A DNA stretch of 64,000 bases from assembly GCA_046328995.1 (NCBI GenBank), contig JAXLVN010000002.1, forward strand, positions 682,001 through 746,000. Reading direction: 5' to 3'. Position numbers and translations under genes: made by a program. The notes beneath the pieces are model-generated. The model saw only the letters and a list, made by a program, of their open reading frames with translations, did no database searches and was not told where the DNA came from. Shown here one piece after another: positions 34,774 through 43,103 of the stretch. The first letter of the stretch is position 1, and every line of letters starts with the position of its first letter. Origin of the DNA: JADJXV01 sp046328995. GTDB taxonomy: Bacteria; Bacteroidota; Ignavibacteria; Kapaibacteriales; UBA961.

Positions 34774-35586
34774 TCACGGCGAGTGCGGGCGAATATCGCT
34801 GTTCATTTGTGCGTATAATTTCTCAATTTCGGACCAGTCGGTCGTATCCTGCGGGTTGCCTTCGAGTAAGGAAACCCTTGTGGTAAATTCGAGTTCTCGT
34901 TCCGCATGCTCTTCGACAAGCCGAATTGTATCGACTGTAACAGTGCCCCAATCGTTTGCAACTGCTGAATGGACGCGGGTGTTCATTGCTGCAAAGAAAT
35001 TCTGTCCGAATGCTTTTACCCGGTCAATAAAATCAGTATAGTTCATTTCCACACTGCCACTTATAGCCGTCCACAGCCGTATTCCATTGTCCAATGTTTG
35101 ATCTGTTTCCCACACAATTCTGATGGTGTTGTGATGTCGGAAGAATGACAGATGAGGACCGCCAACTAAATACCCGGAGTCTAGATGCCGGTCGTCTAAC
35201 CACGAGAGTAAGCTCGGAGTTGCAGGGAAATAAACGTTGTCGTAGTAGTCTTCTTCGGTGCTATAGCGCTCAAGCCACTTCTCTACATCATTGCGAAATT
35301 GCCGTATATTTTCGGTTCGTCGGTACAATGCCTCAGGAATTGATACGCAAATAGCATCGAAAATTTCTGTAAAATCTTCTACAAAGCGAACGATATAGTA
35401 GTCGTTGTACGGTGATAGTTTATTCCCGAAATGCTGCATTGCTTCTTGCGAATATTCGTAGATTGTTTGGTCGCCAAAGCTCAACCATACATCACCATCC
35501 GTTAGCCAAAACCAACTTAGATACAGGTTTGGTTCCTGCCCGACTGGCTGTATAGAATCAATATCGTTCAGTCTGAAATGAATCAT
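34774..35586 (-). CDS. DUF5984-family protein
   Basis: A 270-residue protein of unknown function. The N-terminus (IHFRLNDIDSIQPVGQEPNLYLSWFWLTDGDVWLSFG) and the later aromatic-rich segments (YYIVRFVEDFTEIFDAI, GYLVGGPHLSFFRHHNTIRIVW) match the DUF5984 family found scattered in bacteria, often in immunity-like or accessory contexts. No signal peptide or membrane helix. The neighbours are an LCIB-like gene upstream and a DfsB-like gene downstream. Confidence 0.72.
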   Translation of the reverse strand: MIHFRLNDIDSIQPVGQEPNLYLSWFWLTDGDVWLSFGDQTIYEYSQEAMQHFGNKLSPYNDYYIVRFVEDFTEIFDAICVSIPEALYRRTENIRQFRNDVEKWLERYSTEEDYYDNVYFPATPSLLSWLDDRHLDSGYLVGGPHLSFFRHHNTIRIVWETDQTLDNGIRLWTAISGSVEMNYTDFIDRVKAFGQNFFAAMNTRVHSAVANDWGTVTVDTIRLVEEHAERELEFTTRVSLLEGNPQDTTDWSEIEKLYAQMNSDIRPHSP

Positions 35587-35620
35587 AATCTTTCTGGTAT
35601 TGCGCAGCCCGCTGAATTCT

Positions 35621-35677
35621 GTTCCAACGGATTACAATCCGTTGCTACAATTTCTGCCGTTCCTAGCGGAACTTTTT
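35621..35677 (+). repeat. Double-hairpin repeat AACGGATTACAATCCGTT / GTTCCTAGCGGAAC
   Basis: The first hairpin, AACGGATTACAATCCGTT, is followed by GCTACAATTTC, then a second hairpin, GTTCCTAGCGGAAC, and a T-run. Other copies are at 39571-39626, 39642-39695, 41671-41725 and 44892-44948, all in the same orientation. The second hairpin plus T-run looks like a plus-strand intrinsic terminator, yet all nearby genes are on the minus strand. Confidence 0.8.
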
Positions 35678-35766
35678 GGTGTCAATTTTTACCTTAGCTT
35701 GGGCTGTATGTTGAATGGCACATTCCTACCTATAGTTTGCCAAACCCCTGAGATGTGCAGACGTTT

Positions 35767-36513
35767 CTATGTCCCTAAATAGGTCAGGTATTCTTGTCTC
35801 GTTTTGGTAGCCAGGTCGATAACGTCAAAGCGTCTCACTTCGGTAAATGAGCCAATATCGCTGTCGCTGTTAATTAAAATTGCCCCAACGAGAATGACAT
35901 ACTTACAGTTGTACTGTATCTTGTCCACCAATTCGTTGATGCGCTTGTCAATAGCTTCGTATATTACTTCCGTTGCTTCAAATAGAGGTGATGATGCATG
36001 AAGAACTCTGTCTTTCGCACAGAAAAGAATTTGTTCGATCGTGTTCATTTGATAGTCTAGATCCGTGATGTAGCCTGCTGTAATTTGATTGTTAATCAGC
36101 TTACCTAAGGCACCTTTTGCAGCGCCACAACAGCCGCTGTTTTTGCTTTGTCCAATGCGGTGAATTTCGCCGATAGTGCCGTCTTTGGTGATGCCAATGT
36201 GCGGACCATAATAGATAAAAACAGCACCTTCGTCCGGAACATGGCTCGCAAAAGCTCCCATACCTGTCAGACCGGTAAATGGAAAACCGTCCAATCCTCC
36301 CATTTTAAAAGGCCCTAAAAACTCTGCCGTTCGTGCCGGATATTGAATACTATTGACATCGTCGCTGCAAATACTATCGGCAAGCATCACTTGTTTGGGT
36401 TCCAAATCCAATTCGTATTCAACAAAATCAATGACTTTATTGACACTGTCAATAGTCGTTATCGCTCTAGGATACCACTTCTGAATGAGGGCTAATTTTT
36501 CTCTTTTTTTCAT
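35767..36513 (-). CDS. LCIB-like carbonic anhydrase-domain protein
   Basis: A 248-residue cytoplasmic protein resembling the limiting-CO2-inducible LCIB/C family, whose fold and zinc site are like beta-carbonic anhydrases and whose algal members act in the CO2-concentrating mechanism. Visible marks: Cys49-x-Asp51 (ICSDD), the family core FKMGGLDGFPFTGLTGMGAFASHVPDEG, IYYGPHIGITKDGTIG with His105, and Cys128-Cys129 in GCCGAAKGAL. Cys49, a His and Cys128/129 are the likely zinc ligands; the Arg of the catalytic dyad cannot be fixed by eye. There is no chloroplast-type extension. A bestrophin gene follows upstream on the same strand after 436 bases. Family call by memory of motifs, not by search. 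Confidence 0.75.
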   Translation of the reverse strand: MKKREKLALIQKWYPRAITTIDSVNKVIDFVEYELDLEPKQVMLADSICSDDVNSIQYPARTAEFLGPFKMGGLDGFPFTGLTGMGAFASHVPDEGAVFIYYGPHIGITKDGTIGEIHRIGQSKNSGCCGAAKGALGKLINNQITAGYITDLDYQMNTIEQILFCAKDRVLHASSPLFEATEVIYEAIDKRINELVDKIQYNCKYVILVGAILINSDSDIGSFTEVRRFDVIDLATKTRQEYLTYLGT

Positions 36514-36548
36514 AGTTATACAGATATGAATGTAATAGTAACGTATTT

Positions 36549-36825
36549 ATACCACGAATGTCATTCTGAGCCCTTCTTAGGGTGAAGAATCGAAACTTGT
36601 TGTATGGTCAAGCTGTTACGCCATTAGCAAGTTTCGATTCTTCAGACCCTACGACTCCATACCAATGACAGTTTTATAACGTGTTCTTTTTATATGACTT
36701 GCATTTGATGTGTGAGAAAGAGTTTCCCACAGAGTTTCACAGAGTTTTTCACAGAGTTCACAGCGAAATACAGCTGTGTGTGACTCTGTGAGCATACCCT
36801 GTGTAACCCTGTGGGAGGAATTCTT
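36549..36825. repeat. GAATCGAAAC inverted repeat (copy 2) and CACAGAG repeat
   Basis: 36557-36672: GAAGAATCGAAACTTG and CAAGTTTCGATTCTTC are inverted around about 35 bases, with ATGTCATTCTGAG and CCAATGACA at the edges. 36718-36822: a run of CACAGAGTTT units (TTCCCACAGAG, TTTCACAGAG, TTTTTCACAGAG, TTCACAG) then the inverted CTCTGTGAG and CCTGTGTAACCCTGTGGG. Together they fill the 436-base gap between the bestrophin and LCIB-like genes. Confidence 0.75.
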
Positions 36826-36949
36826 CCGGCTACGTATAGTGGAAATCTTCTATTGCAAGTACTTGGTTTGTAATTGCTTGCTTTTATTTAATATTTTAAA
36901 AAAGGCATTCAAAATGACATACTTTTTAATCAATATTGGTATTCGTAAT

Positions 36950-37957
36950 TTAAAGAATAATGTTGTTTTTGGGTTGTAATGCCGGCGGTAAATCCGTTTC
37001 ACCAAGCATTTCTCTCATGTCAATTTCAATGGTGCGGCTCATTTGGGATATAGGAACATCATTTGCTGAACCTTCAAATGGATTTTCGGTGCTTTCGCCG
37101 ACTTGTTCTAATGATGTATAAACCCAGGAAATTAAAACACTAAACGGAATCACCAGCCATACCATATTTCCTTTCATAATTCCTTCCATACCTTCATTGA
37201 GTTTGTCAAATTCTTTCAGCATTCCAAACGGAAGAAGAATGCAGAACAATTTAATAAAAAATGAATTAATGGTGGCAAATTGCCTCGGATAGGGGAAGTT
37301 TTTGATGCGTTCGCTTTTACCTTGCTGATCGTAAAAATCTTTGATCATTCGTTGCATTTCTACAAATTGGTTGCTGTCAATTTCCTTGGCTGCAAAGAGC
37401 GACTGAATAGTTTTTGACTGCAAACTCATCAGTTGCGCCGCCTTGTTTTTCGTGGTCAAAATATACCTCAATTCTTCCTTGGAAATATACTTTTCCAATT
37501 CCGTTTCTAATGGTATTTCTTTCTCCGGAATACTATAAAATTCTCGATATTCTTTGTTGTACGATTTGCCGGAAGTTTCCCACGCTCTGCTATCCCGCAT
37601 GGCATACCGCAAAGCAGTAAGCCAGGCGAAATGGCGATAGACTAACTCTTTCGTTTTCTCAGAATTGTTGAAAAAATCCCTGCTCATCGTTCCAAATGCA
37701 CGACTGCTGTTCAGTATCGCTCCCCAAATTTGCCTCGCCTCCCAGGTTCTGTTATAGGTCTGCGTATTTTTAAAACCCACCAAAAATGCAGTCGCAGTAC
37801 CTAAAAGTGCCACCACCGTCCAGGGAATTGCCAACCATTGTAAACCTATCGGTTGATACAACACAACCGGAATAATGCCTATAATCAGTGTTTTGTAAAT
37901 GTTCCTTCTTGTCCAAAGCAGAAACTCCGAAAATTTATATGATTTACCTGAATGCAT
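36950..37957 (-). CDS. Bestrophin-family anion channel
   Basis: A 335-residue inner-membrane protein of the bacterial bestrophin (UPF0187/YneE) family. Marks: an N-terminal WTRRNIYKTLIIGIIPVVLY, then WTVVALLGTATAFLVGFKNTQTYNRTWEARQIWGAILNSSRA (the family signature with NxxxxRxWEAR), and a second membrane pair near residues 235-285 (FCILLPFGMLKEF, MVWLVIPFSVLISWVYTSLE). Bestrophins form pentameric channels for chloride and bicarbonate, although some bacterial ones prefer cations. Algal bestrophins supply bicarbonate in the CO2-concentrating mechanism. The neighbouring LCIB-like gene makes a bicarbonate role plausible here. Confidence 0.88.
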   Translation of the reverse strand: MHSGKSYKFSEFLLWTRRNIYKTLIIGIIPVVLYQPIGLQWLAIPWTVVALLGTATAFLVGFKNTQTYNRTWEARQIWGAILNSSRAFGTMSRDFFNNSEKTKELVYRHFAWLTALRYAMRDSRAWETSGKSYNKEYREFYSIPEKEIPLETELEKYISKEELRYILTTKNKAAQLMSLQSKTIQSLFAAKEIDSNQFVEMQRMIKDFYDQQGKSERIKNFPYPRQFATINSFFIKLFCILLPFGMLKEFDKLNEGMEGIMKGNMVWLVIPFSVLISWVYTSLEQVGESTENPFEGSANDVPISQMSRTIEIDMREMLGETDLPPALQPKNNIIL

Positions 37958-38041
37958 GATTTTGAATAAATTAGAGTGAACGTACTACTTAAATATTAGA
38001 ACTGGCAGAGTGTTAATGGCTAAACAACATACAACCATCGA

Positions 38042-39475
38042 CTACATTTTAATAAATTTTACACAGGATTTTGAATCACCATTGTCAATTTCTATAGAGT
38101 AAAAACCGGACGGTAGGTCGTCAGATTCTATCTCGATGGAGTGCTTGCCGTTAGAAAAAGGTTGCACAGAAAACTCTTTCATTACAATTCCATAGATGCT
38201 AACTATTTTCACTGAAACAGGTTGGTTGTTGGACGCAAAAAATGATAGTGTGCTTACTCCGGTCGTTGGATTAGGATAGAGAATGTTGGAATCATCGGAT
38301 ACATTTTTCTCATCTTCTATTGAAGTGAAAATTGGAACAGTAGAGCGTAACAGTACAAATCGATTCGGAGATTCGGTCATTGCATATATTTTACCGTCCG
38401 GCGCTTGGCGTATATCACGAAAACGCGCATACCCATTCATACTTTTTGTGAATGAAATTCTCTTATTGTCTTTCATCTTCAGCCAATGAATATGCGTGCC
38501 TGCCAATGCGCCAAGTAGTATATCTGCTTCATTGTTAGGTTGTCCGTTCCTGATAAAGGTCATGCCACTTGGAGCAATGGAGGGAACCCAATACGTGAGT
38601 GGAGGTTCAATTCCCGGGAGAGTGGTGTCGGGTGTAATCGGAGTGCCGTCGTAATTGATGCCAAATGTCACCGTGGGCCAACCATAATTGGTGTTTGGTT
38701 TGATCAAATTGAGTTCATCGCCGCCTTTCGGTCCATGCTCGTGTGCGTAAATATCCCCTGTTGCGGGGTTCATGGCCATACCTTGAATATTGCGATTACC
38801 CCAGCAATAAATTTCAGGTTTTGTATTGGGAACTCCGACCAAAGGATTGCTCATGGGGACAGTGCCATCATCATTGAATCGTAATACTTTACCCAAATGA
38901 TTGTTTTTGTTTTGAGCATTGCTTTGATCGCCGCGTTCGCCCACAGACATATAGAGGAAATTATTTTTATCGAAAACGATTCGACTGCCAAAATGAACCT
39001 CGGAGTTACGCACAGGCAATGCTCTGAATAATTCAGTGAAGTTTTGTAGTTGATTACCGACGAGCGTTCCTCTACCTAATGCCGTTGTTTGTCCGCCGGT
39101 TGCGGCAACTGCATACGTCAGATAGACATAATTATTAGTGCTGAAATTTGGATGCAGGGCAATATCCAACAATCCACCTTGTCCATTTTGTGAAACGGCG
39201 GGCACACCGGTTATTTCATTCAGAGTTCCGGTAGAAATAGTATAGCGATACATTTTCCCCTGTTTTTCTGTAAACAACACCTCATCGCTATTGATAAATG
39301 TAAAGCCCCAGGGAGCAGCCATAGAATTAATCAATACTTTATCGACAAACAATTCAGGGGTTTGGGATAATCCGGTATTTGAAAATAAGACAACCATGGC
39401 GCACAGAAGGAATGCACCTAATTTGGTTCTGCATTGTAGGTCAGAAAAGAAGAATATGTTCTTCCGAATTCTCAT
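38042..39475 (-). CDS. PQQ-type aldose sugar dehydrogenase-like protein with T9SS sorting domain
   Basis: A 477-residue exported protein. From the ATG at 39475 the signal region ends LFSNTGLSQ; upstream ATGs at 39520 and 39574 are alternatives. Residues about 40-380 form a six-bladed propeller of the glucose/sorbosone dehydrogenase family (PWGFTFINSDEVLFTEKQGKMYRY, GQGGLLDIALHPNF, YMSVGERGDQSNAQ, WGNRNIQGMAMNP, YAHEHGPKGGDELN, NYGWPTVTFG), with the conserved His and Arg of the PQQ site. Residues about 405-477 (YPNPTTGVSTLSF, SGFYSIEIDNG) are a T9SS sorting domain. It probably oxidises sugars outside the cell with PQQ. Confidence 0.88.
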   Translation of the reverse strand: MRIRKNIFFFSDLQCRTKLGAFLLCAMVVLFSNTGLSQTPELFVDKVLINSMAAPWGFTFINSDEVLFTEKQGKMYRYTISTGTLNEITGVPAVSQNGQGGLLDIALHPNFSTNNYVYLTYAVAATGGQTTALGRGTLVGNQLQNFTELFRALPVRNSEVHFGSRIVFDKNNFLYMSVGERGDQSNAQNKNNHLGKVLRFNDDGTVPMSNPLVGVPNTKPEIYCWGNRNIQGMAMNPATGDIYAHEHGPKGGDELNLIKPNTNYGWPTVTFGINYDGTPITPDTTLPGIEPPLTYWVPSIAPSGMTFIRNGQPNNEADILLGALAGTHIHWLKMKDNKRISFTKSMNGYARFRDIRQAPDGKIYAMTESPNRFVLLRSTVPIFTSIEDEKNVSDDSNILYPNPTTGVSTLSFFASNNQPVSVKIVSIYGIVMKEFSVQPFSNGKHSIEIESDDLPSGFYSIEIDNGDSKSCVKFIKM

Positions 39476-39570
39476 GGACCGGTTATTTCTACCGGTCACG
39501 GTTTTGATTTGGTATTGCATGATAGATAGTTTCTTTCTGTAGTAAACGTAAATTATTTTGCTTAACATTT

Positions 39571-39835
39571 TCAACGGATTACAATCCGTTGCTACAATTT
39601 CTTTCGTTCCGAGCGGAACTTTTTTGCTGTTTTTTTAATTTTTCCAACGGATTAAAATCCGTTGCTACAATTTCTTCCGTTCCTAGCGGAACTTCTTTAG
39701 TGTTTTTTCAGTCCGGGCAGTTGTTTCATCTGCCCGGACATATTTACTTGTGAGGCGATTTGTCCGGCGTATCATCAGTAAGTGTTTATTTGATAAATGC
39801 TTAACAACTGGTTGGCGCCCGTCGGGATGAGGAAA
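39571..39835 (+). repeat. Two double-hairpin repeats plus a third hairpin
   Basis: Copies of the AACGGATT/GTTCC double hairpin at 39571-39626 and 39642-39695, then a hairpin with GTCCGGGCAG (39711-39720) and CTGCCCGGAC (39730-39739), then a degenerate paired-hairpin right arm (AGTAAGTGTTTATTTGATAA, 39777-39797). No gene lies in this 390-base gap. Confidence 0.78.
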
Positions 39836-39867
39836 ATATCATGCTAAACGGTTGTTATTGTACGTCC

Positions 39868-40242
39868 TTATTTTGATTGAAACAATGCAATTCTATTGCC
39901 TTCTGTATCTTCAAATTCTGCTACAAATCCGATTCCATTATCTGTTTTTGGATAGAGAATTTCTCCGCCATGTGCAGTAGCTGATTGAATGGTTGTATTA
40001 ATATTTTCTGTTCTGAAGTAGATCACGACGCCATCTTTCGTCGGTTTGTAAATTTCACCTTTTGCCAACGCACCTGAAATTCCTGAGCGTTCATCTGCAA
40101 AAGGGAAGAGTGCCATTTCATTATTGTCAATGGTCTCTTTGTCAAAGTCAACGGTAAATACCGCCGCATAAAACGTCATTGCCCTGTCTATATCGTTCAC
40201 CGGAATTTCAAAATACATCACAGGGTTTGATTGGTTGTTCAT
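39868..40242 (-). CDS. VOC (glyoxalase/bleomycin-resistance) family protein
   Basis: A 124-residue single-domain VOC protein (MYFEIPVNDIDRAMTFYAAVF, FPFADERSGISGALAKGE, VVIYFRTENINTTIQSATAHGGEILYPKT, GFVAEFEDTEGNRIALFQ). The Glu in EFEDTEGNRIAL is a usual metal ligand of the fold. The substrate is unknown; related small proteins are often annotated as PhnB- or glyoxalase-like. It is a lone gene flanked by hairpin repeats. Confidence 0.88.
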   Translation of the reverse strand: MNNQSNPVMYFEIPVNDIDRAMTFYAAVFTVDFDKETIDNNEMALFPFADERSGISGALAKGEIYKPTKDGVVIYFRTENINTTIQSATAHGGEILYPKTDNGIGFVAEFEDTEGNRIALFQSK

Positions 40243-40296
40243 AGTAATCTTTTATGTTTGATTGGTTGATTGATTGTTTTTGAATTTTAGTTCGCT

Positions 40297-40410
40297 CAGT
40301 TTCTACCACGAACCGTCTCACCAACCGATAAAATATCTATTCTTTGCTGCCTGTGCAACTGTTTATTTGGTAGGGAATTGTCGTCAGGTGTAGCCCTGAT
40401 GGGACGGGAA
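40297..40410. repeat. Paired-hairpin repeat
   Basis: Degenerate copy: CACCAACCGATAAAATATC, then AACTGTTTATTTGGTAGGGA, then CGTCAGGTGTAGCCCTGATG and GGACGGGAAAA. It fills the gap between the VOC and Fic genes. Confidence 0.7.
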
Positions 40411-40423
40411 AATCCCATTATTT

Positions 40424-41494
40424 TTATTCCATTATTTTCCAATGTCCGGTTTTATCACTGCCGATGCGATCTATTATTCCGTTGTTTCTAAGTTCTTTAA
40501 TTTTCCGGCGTACGGTGCTTACACTAATTTTTAGGCGTTCGCTAATTTCATGAGCTGTAATGTTGTTGTCTTGCTTAATTATTGAAAATACAGTGTCATT
40601 TACAGTGTCAAGTTGTGGTTTTACAGTGTCATTTACAGTGTCAAGTTGTGGTTTTACAGTGTCACCAAGAATGTGCATATCACGGTTTTTGAGCGGATAA
40701 TTTCGATTGAGCAATAAGTTTGCAAGAAAGCGAATCAAAAATATTTCTGTCCTGTAAATCCCTCTTGATAAGTCTTCGTAGTTGGCTCTTACAAGTGCAT
40801 TTCGGAAATACCGGGAGTAGTTGGCAAATAAGTCGTTGTTTACGTGTTTGAAGCCCAATTTTCGCAAATACTTGATTAAGAAAATGGCTGTTGTTCGTGT
40901 GTTGCCCTCGCCAAAAATGTGGATTTGCCACACGTAAGATATAAAGTGTGCTATGTGTTCTATAATTTCCTGTTCGCTTAATCCTTTGTAACTAAATTTT
41001 CTTTCTTGCTCAAAATCATATTCAAACGTTGCTTTCAAGCTGTCAGCACTTGCATAGAGAACAGTTTCGCCATTCAACACCCATTCTTTTTTTGTGATGT
41101 TGTAATCACGAATTTTCCCTGCGAATTTGTAAATGCCTGTAAACAATCTACGATGAATGGACAAGTATTCTGCCGGTGAAAACGTAAACGTATTCTCACT
41201 CAACATTTCAGCAATTCGTGCCGAAACCTTGTCGGCTTCTTCGGTGCGGTCATCGTCTGTTTTGGTTGGGTGTTGCAGATAATAACTGTCAATGCGTTTT
41301 TTTACTTCATCAATGGTTATGTCGCCTTCAATGTTATGTCTGGCGGTCTCAATGAGATATTCAGACGGTTGTAAACCATCCACTTGTTGCAGACCAATAG
41401 CAGTTTTCCAAATTTTTGCTTTCTCTGCTTTGTTTGGTTCGCCTTGTAGTACATATTCATCAAAATTATCCATTGTTTTCTTTTTAAATGCCAT
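40424..41494 (-). CDS. Fic-domain protein with winged helix C-terminus
   Basis: A 356-residue protein that probably AMPylates (or otherwise modifies) target proteins. The Fic active site is at residues 192-201, HIFGEGNTRT, with His192, Glu196, Asn198 and Arg200 conserved. IEGD at 55-58 resembles the inhibitory helix of class II Fic proteins, although the usual Ser/Thr four residues before Glu is Arg. Residues about 303-355 are a winged helix-turn-helix (ITAHEISERLKISVSTVRRKIKEL). Between them lies a linker of two exact 11-residue repeats (DTVKPQLDTVN, 278-299). No separate antitoxin gene is seen. Confidence 0.9.
   Translation of the reverse strand: MAFKKKTMDNFDEYVLQGEPNKAEKAKIWKTAIGLQQVDGLQPSEYLIETARHNIEGDITIDEVKKRIDSYYLQHPTKTDDDRTEEADKVSARIAEMLSENTFTFSPAEYLSIHRRLFTGIYKFAGKIRDYNITKKEWVLNGETVLYASADSLKATFEYDFEQERKFSYKGLSEQEIIEHIAHFISYVWQIHIFGEGNTRTTAIFLIKYLRKLGFKHVNNDLFANYSRYFRNALVRANYEDLSRGIYRTEIFLIRFLANLLLNRNYPLKNRDMHILGDTVKPQLDTVNDTVKPQLDTVNDTVFSIIKQDNNITAHEISERLKISVSTVRRKIKELRNNGIIDRIGSDKTGHWKIME
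40590..40665. repeat. 33-base tandem repeat inside the Fic gene
   Basis: Two identical 33-base units (40590-40622 and 40623-40655) and ten bases of a third. Each unit itself contains ACAGTGTCA twice. The unit is in frame (11 codons), so copy changes would lengthen or shorten the linker between the Fic and DNA-binding domains without a frameshift. Confidence 0.9.
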
Positions 41495-41530
41495 TATATT
41501 CTGTTAGTTATCTATTCTACATTTCCGGTT

Positions 41531-41863
41531 CTGGCAGTTGCTACAACTGCCCGTCACCACCTACTGATAAAACATCACTTCGCCACTTCCTCAGCAAGTG
41601 TATATTTGGTAAGTAATTGATGTCAGGTGTAGTGCCTGGCGGGACGGGAACTTCATATCAACACATACTGTTCCAACGGATTAAAATCCGTTGCTACAAT
41701 TTCTTTCGTTCCTAGCGGAACTTTTGGGTGCTTTATTCTCAGTCTGATGTTGCTACAACCAAGTATCACCACCTACCGATAGACCATCACTTCACCACTT
41801 CCTCAGCAAGTATTTATTCGGTAATTACTTGGCGTCAGGCGTTGTGCCTGACTGGGCGGGAAA
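41531..41863. repeat. Compound repeat: paired-hairpin, double-hairpin, paired-hairpin
   Basis: 41531-41650 is a full paired-hairpin element: GGCAGTTGCTACAACTGCCC (perfect hairpin), CACCACCTACTGATAAAACA, CACTTCCTCAGCAAGTG, TTTGGTAAGTAATTGA, GTCAGGTGTAGTGCCTGGC, GGGACGGGAA. 41671-41725 is a double-hairpin copy. 41751-41863 is a second paired-hairpin copy. They fill the gap between the Fic gene and the first attC-like site. Confidence 0.8.
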
Positions 41864-41908
41864 TGTTCATCAGATTCGAGATTTATCGTACAATATAGCT
41901 TTGCTTGC

Positions 41909-42105
41909 GCCTAACGACCGGCATTGCAGCAGCTTGGATATTTGATGCTGTGTCCGCCGATTGTTGCTGTAAATTAAGGAACTGTATTAACAATTTGAAT
42001 AAAAATGTTTTATTGCAAATCGGTCAAGCCGAAGCTAATGGTTGGTAAAGAAATAATGTTGAGAATATAACTGTCCGCCCAAGTTGAGGCAATGCCCTGT
42101 TGGGC
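41909..42105 (-). repeat. attC-like site 1
   Basis: On the minus strand it begins GCCCAAC (42105-42099) and ends GTTAGGC (41915-41909), both perfect matches to the R boxes. The inner arms GGCATTGCCTCAACTTGG and CCAAGCTGCTGCAATGCC are complementary with a few unpaired bases, as in attC stems. The loop is long (about 140 bases). It follows the stop codon of the 42111 gene directly. Confidence 0.75.
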
Positions 42106-42110
42106 GATGT

Positions 42111-42491
42111 TTATTCATCTTCATTTTTCCATTCGAGAATATTGTCGACTGGATTTGGAAGTCTACCTTCTAACCATTCTTTTAAATCTGCTGGAGTGAA
42201 ACTAACTTCTTTTGATTCTATGATCCAATATAAATAATCGTGTGGGCCTCCGTTCAAATATGGTGGTGAAGAAACGGGATAAAAAACCGTAGGTAACCTT
42301 TCATCAATGGAAATATAATTAATTATATGGCCAAATTCTTGAACTACATTCCAAGCAAGATTATTTTCAATATCAATAGAGAATTTGAGCCACCAATTCT
42401 TATCTTCATAAATACCGGTCGCTATATTATTATTAATAGCCGGAATTCTTTTAATAAAGTCAAGTAATTCGGTAAAATTTGTTTCTGCCAT
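42111..42491 (-). CDS. Cassette gene, hypothetical 126-residue protein
   Basis: A soluble protein I do not recognise. It is acidic and rich in Trp and Tyr (NNIATGIYEDKNWWLKFSIDIENNLAWNVVQEFGHI, DYLYWIIESKEVSFTPADLKEWLEGRLP). The gene is bracketed by GTTGGGCGAT (from 42555) and ATCGCCCAAC (to 42099), so it looks like a complete cassette of 457 bases with one gene filling most of it. Confidence 0.78.
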   Translation of the reverse strand: MAETNFTELLDFIKRIPAINNNIATGIYEDKNWWLKFSIDIENNLAWNVVQEFGHIINYISIDERLPTVFYPVSSPPYLNGGPHDYLYWIIESKEVSFTPADLKEWLEGRLPNPVDNILEWKNEDE

Positions 42492-42548
42492 AGAGTTTTA
42501 AAAAGTTTGATAAACTAATTTCAAATCGTGAGATATTCCCTATATATC

Positions 42549-42679
42549 GCCCAACGTTGTGCATCTATAAGAAGTTGGCGATTTCAAAGAACAAAACTGT
42601 CTGCCACCACCGAACTTGATACGAAGACAAAGCTTCATTTAACCACTGAACCGCCAATTTTTTATAGGTGCTGTTATGC
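42549..42679 (-). repeat. attC-like site 2
   Basis: Minus strand: GCATAAC (42679-42673), then GCACCTATAAAAAATTGGCG, a loop, CGCCAACTTCTTATAGATGC, then GTTGGGC (42555-42549). The two 20-base arms pair with three mismatches. 131 bases long. Confidence 0.8.
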
Positions 42680-42688
42680 CCAGTGCAT

Positions 42689-43069
42689 TTAGTCATGGAT
42701 AAAGTATGAGTCGGTTTCTTCTCCTTCGTCAATCATTTTAACTTCAATGTCGAACAATTTATCATATGTAGTGTTGAATGTTGTCCTGTCAGTCCAACCT
42801 GATTTTTCAAATACCATTTCTGATGTAACAATGATTTTGTCAGATCGGTTGAATTTATTGTCTTTTATAACGTTAATTATTTGAACAAGGTCGTCCGTTG
42901 GAACATTCTGTTCTGTCATATGCCAACAAAATGCTTGTTTATCATCCCCATCCAAGTAATTAGCAATACCATAAATTTTGTCGGTGTCGACAGTAGTAAT
43001 TTCAACTTTGTCAACTCCGCAAAGACCGAGGAAGTGGTCAAGAAATATTTGTCTTTTGTCTGAGGTCAT
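42689..43069 (-). CDS. Cassette gene, hypothetical 126-residue protein
   Basis: An acidic soluble protein of unknown family (KRQIFLDHFLGLCGVDKVEITTVDTDKIYG, IVTSEMVFEKSGWTDRTTFNTTYDKLFDIEVKMIDEGEE). The cassette ends are GTTATGGCCAATG (from 43104) and CACTGGGCATAAC (to 42673), matching at 11 of 13 positions when one is inverted. No signal peptide or membrane helix. Confidence 0.75.
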   Translation of the reverse strand: MTSDKRQIFLDHFLGLCGVDKVEITTVDTDKIYGIANYLDGDDKQAFCWHMTEQNVPTDDLVQIINVIKDNKFNRSDKIIVTSEMVFEKSGWTDRTTFNTTYDKLFDIEVKMIDEGEETDSYFIHD

Positions 43070-43103
43070 TGTTTAGTAATTGTCGTCATAACATTGGCCA
43101 TAA

